From positions 1,315,001 through 1,379,000 of the forward strand of contig NC_008268.1 of NCBI RefSeq assembly GCF_000014565.1: a DNA stretch of 64,000 nucleotides, in the 5' to 3' direction. Positions 60,218 through 64,000 of this stretch are shown in pieces (within the stretch, counting starts at the first letter, position 1; each line of letters opens with the position of its first letter). Source of the stretch: Rhodococcus jostii RHA1. GTDB lineage: Bacteria; Actinomycetota; Actinomycetes; Mycobacteriales; Mycobacteriaceae. Made by a program: the position numbers and the translations under genes. The notes beneath the pieces were generated by a model, which had not been told where the DNA came from, did not search any database, and saw nothing but the letters and a program-made list of their open reading frames with translations.

Positions 60218-62317
60218 ATGACGACCGCCACCGAACCCGCACTCCGTGACGAGGCCGAACGGCTGCTCCGCGAGCTGGCAGGCGAGCACGCCACCCTCCG
60301 CGACGACCAGTGGACGGCGATCGAGGCGCTCGTGGTGGGCCGCAGACGGGCGCTGGTCGTCCAGCGGACGGGCTGGGGCAAGTCGGCGGTCTACTTCATC
60401 GCCGCGAAGCTCCTGCGGGCGCACGGGCACGGTCCCACGGTCATCGTGTCGCCGCTCTTGGCACTCATGCGGAACCAGGTGGCCTCCGCCGAGCGGGCGG
60501 GCGTGCGCGCCGCCACCATCAACTCGGGAAACGTCACCGAATGGGACGACATCCACGCCCGGGTCGCCGACAACGAGCTGGACGTTCTGCTGGTCAGCCC
60601 CGAGCGTCTCAACAATCCCGACTTCCGCGACCAGGTCCTCCCCTCCCTCGCCGCCGACGCGGGCCTCGTCGTGGTCGACGAGGCGCACTGCGTGTCGGAC
60701 TGGGGTCACGACTTCCGCCCCGACTACCGGCGGATCCGCACTCTGATCGCCGAACTGGGCGAGGGCATCCCCGTGCTGGCCACCACGGCCACGGCGAACG
60801 ACCGCGTCGTCTCCGACGTCTCCACGCAGCTCGGAGTGGGCGGCGCCGAAACTCTCGTCCTCCGCGGTGGCCTCGAACGGGAGTCGCTGCACCTGTCGGT
60901 CGTGCAGATTCCGGAGGCCACCGCCCGGGCGGCGTGGCTCGCCCAGAAGCTCGACAGCCTGCCCGGCTCGGGCATCATCTACGCACTCACCGTGTCGGCG
61001 GCGCGGGATCTGGCGAGCCTGCTGTCCGAGCAGGGCCACACGGTCGCCGCGTACACCGGGCAAACCGACGCCGCCGAGCGCGAGACCCTCGAGCAGGACC
61101 TGCTCGGCAACCGCGTCAAGGCCCTCGTCGCGACGTCCGCGCTCGGCATGGGGTTCGACAAGCCCGACCTGGGGTTCGTCGTGCACCTCGGTGCGCCCTC
61201 GTCCCCCATCTCCTATTACCAGCAGGTCGGGCGCGCGGGACGGTCCACAGACCGCGCCGAGGTCATCCTGCTGCCCGGATCCGAGGACAAGCAGATCTGG
61301 AGTTATTTCGCGTCCGTGGCGTTCCCCCGCGAGCACGTGGTGCGCCGGGTGATCGAGGTCCTCGACACCGACCGGCCGCAGTCCACGCAGGCGCTCGAGC
61401 CACTGGTGGAGCTGGGCCGCACCCGGCTGGAGATGGTGTTGAAGGTCCTCGACGTGGACGGTGCCGTCCGCCGGGTGCGCGGCGGCTGGGTGGGCACCGG
61501 GGAGCCCTGGACGTACGACGCCGACCGCTACGAGCGGCTCGAGCGCGCCCGCGAGTCCGAGCAGCAGGCGATGATCGACTACCAGCGGATCAGCACGTGC
61601 CGGATGGCGTTCCTGCGCGAGCAGCTCGACGACCCGGGTCTGGCGGCGGGAACCTCGGACTGCGGCCGGTGCGACAACTGCACCGGAGTGCGCCACGACG
61701 CGACCGTGGACGCCGAGGCGGTGCAACAGACCAGGACGCGTCTCGAGCGGCCAGGCGTGGACCTCGCGCCCCGCAAACAGTGGCCTACGGGCCTCGCGAA
61801 GCTCGGCGTGGCGCTGTCCGGGAAGATCACGGACGGCCCCGAACCGGGCCGCGTCCTGGGCCGGCTGTCCGACCTGGGCTGGGGTCAGCGGCTGCGTTCC
61901 CTGCTCGACGAACCGGACGGACCTGCGCCCGAGGCCGTCCTGAAGGCCTGCATCCAGGTGCTGGCCTCCTGGGACTGGGCCGAGCGGCCCACCGCCGTCA
62001 TGGCGGTCGAGTCCGCCACCCATCCCCTTCTGTCGGCGTCGATCGCGGGGCAGCTCGCCGCTGTCGGACGACTCACCGACCTGGGAGTTCTGCGGCTGCG
62101 CCCGGAGCATCCGCCGGTGTCCGCGGCCAACTCCGCCTACCGGGTGGCCGGGCTGGTCGACGCCTGGGAGGCCCCTGACCTTCCTGCCGGCGCCGGACCG
62201 GTGTTGCTCGTCGACACCCTCACGGACACCGGCTGGACCCTCACGATGGCCGCCAGGACGCTCCGCGCGGCGGGTGCCGCGTCGGTCCTCCCTTTCGCGC
62301 TCGCGAGTCTCAAATAG
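60218..62317 (+). CDS. RecQ-family helicase with C-terminal phosphoribosyltransferase-like domain
   Basis: A 699-aa protein. Residues 20-360 are the helicase core (RTGWGKSAVYF in place of canonical GxGKS/T, DEAHCVSDWGHDFRP, ATTATAN, QQVGRAGR). A RecQ zinc-type segment follows (CGRCDNC), but no HRDC domain is seen. The final 60 residues (GPVLLVDTLTDTGWTLTMAARTLR region) resemble the PRPP-binding loop of type I phosphoribosyltransferases. Start is ATG 60218. The fusion suggests nucleotide-regulated unwinding or DNA repair; unproven. Confidence 0.85.
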   Translation: MTTATEPALRDEAERLLRELAGEHATLRDDQWTAIEALVVGRRRALVVQRTGWGKSAVYFIAAKLLRAHGHGPTVIVSPLLALMRNQVASAERAGVRAATINSGNVTEWDDIHARVADNELDVLLVSPERLNNPDFRDQVLPSLAADAGLVVVDEAHCVSDWGHDFRPDYRRIRTLIAELGEGIPVLATTATANDRVVSDVSTQLGVGGAETLVLRGGLERESLHLSVVQIPEATARAAWLAQKLDSLPGSGIIYALTVSAARDLASLLSEQGHTVAAYTGQTDAAERETLEQDLLGNRVKALVATSALGMGFDKPDLGFVVHLGAPSSPISYYQQVGRAGRSTDRAEVILLPGSEDKQIWSYFASVAFPREHVVRRVIEVLDTDRPQSTQALEPLVELGRTRLEMVLKVLDVDGAVRRVRGGWVGTGEPWTYDADRYERLERARESEQQAMIDYQRISTCRMAFLREQLDDPGLAAGTSDCGRCDNCTGVRHDATVDAEAVQQTRTRLERPGVDLAPRKQWPTGLAKLGVALSGKITDGPEPGRVLGRLSDLGWGQRLRSLLDEPDGPAPEAVLKACIQVLASWDWAERPTAVMAVESATHPLLSASIAGQLAAVGRLTDLGVLRLRPEHPPVSAANSAYRVAGLVDAWEAPDLPAGAGPVLLVDTLTDTGWTLTMAARTLRAAGAASVLPFALASLK

Positions 62318-62357
62318 GCGAAGTGTGTCGCTTGCGGTTCACCCAAAAGTTACATAA

Positions 62358-62373
62358 TGTGATGAGCATCACT
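62358..62373. promoter_or_regulatory. CRP/GlxR-like site upstream of ectA
   Basis: TGTGA-TGAGCA-TCACT matches the CRP/GlxR operator TGTGA-N6-TCACA at nine of ten positions. It lies about 95 bp upstream of the probable ectA -10 (TAGGTT, 62453-62458) and 40 bp after the helicase stop. No other gene lies in 62318-62468. Confidence 0.5.
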
Positions 62374-62468
62374 TTGCACGTCTCACCTGCAAGGCTCTGC
62401 CACCTGAACTGTCCAATTTCGCGAGGCACGTGAAATCGAAGGGGATGGTTGTTAGGTTCGAATTTCCA

Positions 62469-62981
62469 ATGACGCCTGTTCAGAAGAGTGCCATCCCGAC
62501 CACCGCGCCGGACGCGGTGTTGTTCAGAAGTCCAGAGATCACTGACGGAGTCCGGCTCTGGGAGATCGCCAGGAACACGGAAGTGCTCGATCTCAATTCG
62601 AGCTACGCATACCTGTTGTGGTGTAGAGATTTCAGCCGTTCGTCGGTCGTCGCAGTCGTCGACGAGCGCGTCGTGGGATTCGTATCGGGCTTCATCCGCC
62701 CCGAATCCCCAGCGACGCTGTTCGTCTGGCAAGTCGCCGTAGACGCAGACCAGCGCGGCAAGGGAATTGCAGGTCGCATGCTGAGCGCGCTGCTCGATCG
62801 ACTCGCGCCCGAAGGGATTACCCATCTCGAAACGACGATCAGCCCCGACAACGAGGCCTCGATCGCGCTGTTCACAGCATTGGCGCGTCGCCGAGATACG
62901 GCGATCAACAAGCAAGAACTGTTCTCCCCTAACGATTTTCCCGATGGACACGAAGCCGAAGATCTGTACACGATCGGCTAA
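62469..62981 (+). CDS. ectA: L-2,4-diaminobutyrate acetyltransferase
   Basis: GNAT acetyltransferase, second step of ectoine synthesis; 170 aa from the ATG at 62469 (MTPVQKSAIP). The acetyl-CoA loop is DQRGKGIAGRML, and EVLDLNSSYAYLLWCRDF is the EctA signature. Upstream ATGs at 62430 and 62445 are possible. ectB follows after 27 bp. Confidence 0.93.
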   Translation: MTPVQKSAIPTTAPDAVLFRSPEITDGVRLWEIARNTEVLDLNSSYAYLLWCRDFSRSSVVAVVDERVVGFVSGFIRPESPATLFVWQVAVDADQRGKGIAGRMLSALLDRLAPEGITHLETTISPDNEASIALFTALARRRDTAINKQELFSPNDFPDGHEAEDLYTIG

Positions 62982-63008
62982 GAGCATGCCCCGGAGGAAT
63001 GCAGCAAC

Positions 63009-64000
63009 ATGACTAACTTCGATACGAACATCTTCGACAACCTCGAATCCGAGGTTCGCAGCTACAGCCGCGGCTGGCCCGCCGTCTTCGAGTCGGCGTC
63101 CGGATCGTGGATCCGCGACGAGAACGGTCGCGACTACCTCGACTTCTTCGCCGGTGCCGGTTCGCTGAACTACGGCCACAACAACCCGGTACTGAAATCG
63201 GCGCTCGTCGACTACATCGTCAGCGACGGCATCACGCACGGTCTCGACATGTCGACCGTGGCCAAACGCGACCTGCTCCAGACGTTCCAGGACAAGATCC
63301 TGAAACCCCGGGGTCTCGACTACAAGGTCCAGTTCCCCGGACCCACCGGCACCAACACGGTAGAGGCCGCACTGAAACTGGCGCGCAAGGTGACGGGTCG
63401 TTCGTCGATCATCAACTTCACCAACGCTTTCCACGGAATGACGCTCGGTGCCCTGTCGGTCACCGGTAACTCGATGAAGCGCGCCGGCGCCGGAATCCCA
63501 CTGGTGCACGCCACCCCGATGCCGTTCGACAACTACTTCGACGGAGTCACCGAGGACTTCCACTGGTTCCGCCGCGTGCTCGACGACTCGGGCAGTGGCC
63601 TGAACCGTCCGGCCGCCGTGATCGTCGAGACCGTGCAGGGTGAGGGCGGCGTCAATGTCGCCCGCGCCGAGTGGCTGCGCGCCCTCGCGGACCTGTGCGC
63701 CGAGCGCGAGATCCTGCTGATCGTCGATGACGTCCAGATGGGCTGCGGACGCACCGGGCCGTTCTTCTCCTTCGAGGTCGCCGGCATCACCCCGGACATC
63801 GTCTGCCTGTCGAAGTCGATCAGCGGCTACGGCCTCCCGATGGCGCTGACGCTGTTCAAGCGTGAGCTCGACGTGTGGGGCCCGGGCGAGCACAACGGCA
63901 CGTTCCGCGGTAACAACCCGGCGTTCGTCACGTCGAAGGTGGCCCTCGACCACTACTGGTCCGACGACACCCTTCACAAGTCGACGCTGACCAAGGGCGA
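63009..64000 (+). CDS. ectB: Diaminobutyrate-2-oxoglutarate transaminase, 3' end cut by window
   Basis: Class III PLP aminotransferase making diaminobutyrate from aspartate semialdehyde, first step of ectoine synthesis. The visible ~330 residues start [20 protein letters not shown] and include [35 protein letters not shown] and the PLP lysine in [10 protein letters not shown] (about residue 268). GGAGGA lies 11 bases before the ATG. Only the C-terminal quarter is missing; ectC would be expected beyond the window. Confidence 0.95.
   Translation, partial: MTNFDTNIFDNLESEVRSYSRGWPAVFESASGSWIRDENGRDYLDFFAGAGSLNYGHNNPVLKSALVDYIVSDGITHGLDMSTVAKRDLLQTFQDKILKPRGLDYKVQFPGPTGTNTVEAALKLARKVTGRSSIINFTNAFHGMTLGALSVTGNSMKRAGAGIPLVHATPMPFDNYFDGVTEDFHWFRRVLDDSGSGLNRPAAVIVETVQGEGGVNVARAEWLRALADLCAEREILLIVDDVQMGCGRTGPFFSFEVAGITPDIVCLSKSISGYGLPMALTLFKRELDVWGPGEHNGTFRGNNPAFVTSKVALDHYWSDDTLHKSTLTKG

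Overview
The window is high-G+C actinobacterial chromosome from a mycolic-acid-group organism, most likely Rhodococcus. Gene order follows a segment of the Mycobacterium tuberculosis chromosome I know from memory (dnaJ2-hrcA; hemW; sirA-cysH-che1; subI-cysTWA; GH15 trehalase; lepA; transglutaminase/alpha-E/ATP-grasp; rpsT-holA; comEC-comEA; degV-octT-gpgP-rsfS-nadD; vWA-MoxR-proA; rbsK). Blocks absent from that segment are inserted, and the mycobactin genes and eis are not present. No rRNA, tRNA, insertion sequence, prophage or CRISPR array was seen.

Layout. 1-4.3 kb: minus-strand heat-shock operon hrcA-dnaJ-rsmE, a small conserved gene, and hemW. 4.25-9.9 kb: assimilatory sulfate reduction operon (sirA-cysH-cysD-cysN-chelatase) behind a leaderless poly-cysteine leader peptide that looks like a cysteine-responsive attenuator. 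9.9-15.8 kb: a four-gene minus-strand operon (ThDP enzyme, SRPBCC protein, KASIII-like enzyme, PLP aminotransferase) beside sigL-rslA. Both sigL and this operon have the same promoter architecture, TGAACC-N16-CGTGTG, so the operon is a probable SigL target and an apparently uncharacterised small-molecule pathway. 15.9-21.2 kb: a DUF1801-type protein, a universal stress protein, then a second sulfate-activation operon (stf0-cysD-cysNC) that would make PAPS for trehalose sulfation. 21.2-28.2 kb, minus strand: the sulfate ABC transporter operon subI-cysT-cysW-cysA, followed by a sulfatase and a frameshifted MurE-like ligase, behind a second poly-cysteine leader. A 29-bp tandem repeat lies at the sulfatase/MurE junction.

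28-46 kb: small membrane peptides, GH15 trehalase, nitronate monooxygenase-like enzyme, lepA, PemK-like protein, SGNH esterase, aquaporin, the transglutaminase/alpha-E/ATP-grasp trio (the last with a poly-glutamine tail), rpsT, holA, YbdK-like ligase, carboxylesterase, and a GAF-ANTAR regulator. 45.7-56.4 kb, minus strand: LLM oxidoreductase, comEA-comEC, degV, octT and gpgP (methylglucose lipopolysaccharide synthesis), rsfS, nadD, vWA and MoxR proteins, proA. 56.5-64 kb, plus strand: an old-yellow-enzyme, an MHS transporter behind a long structured leader, rbsK, a RecQ-type helicase with a C-terminal phosphoribosyltransferase-like domain, and the start of an ectoine operon (ectA, ectB cut by the window edge) with a CRP/GlxR-like site upstream.

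The main theme is sulfur. Uptake, desulfation of organic sulfate, reduction to sulfide, siroheme-related metal insertion, and diversion of activated sulfate into sulfated trehalose all lie in about 24 kb, with two cysteine-sensing leader ORFs at the reduction and uptake operons. The SigL-linked operon sits in the middle of this block.
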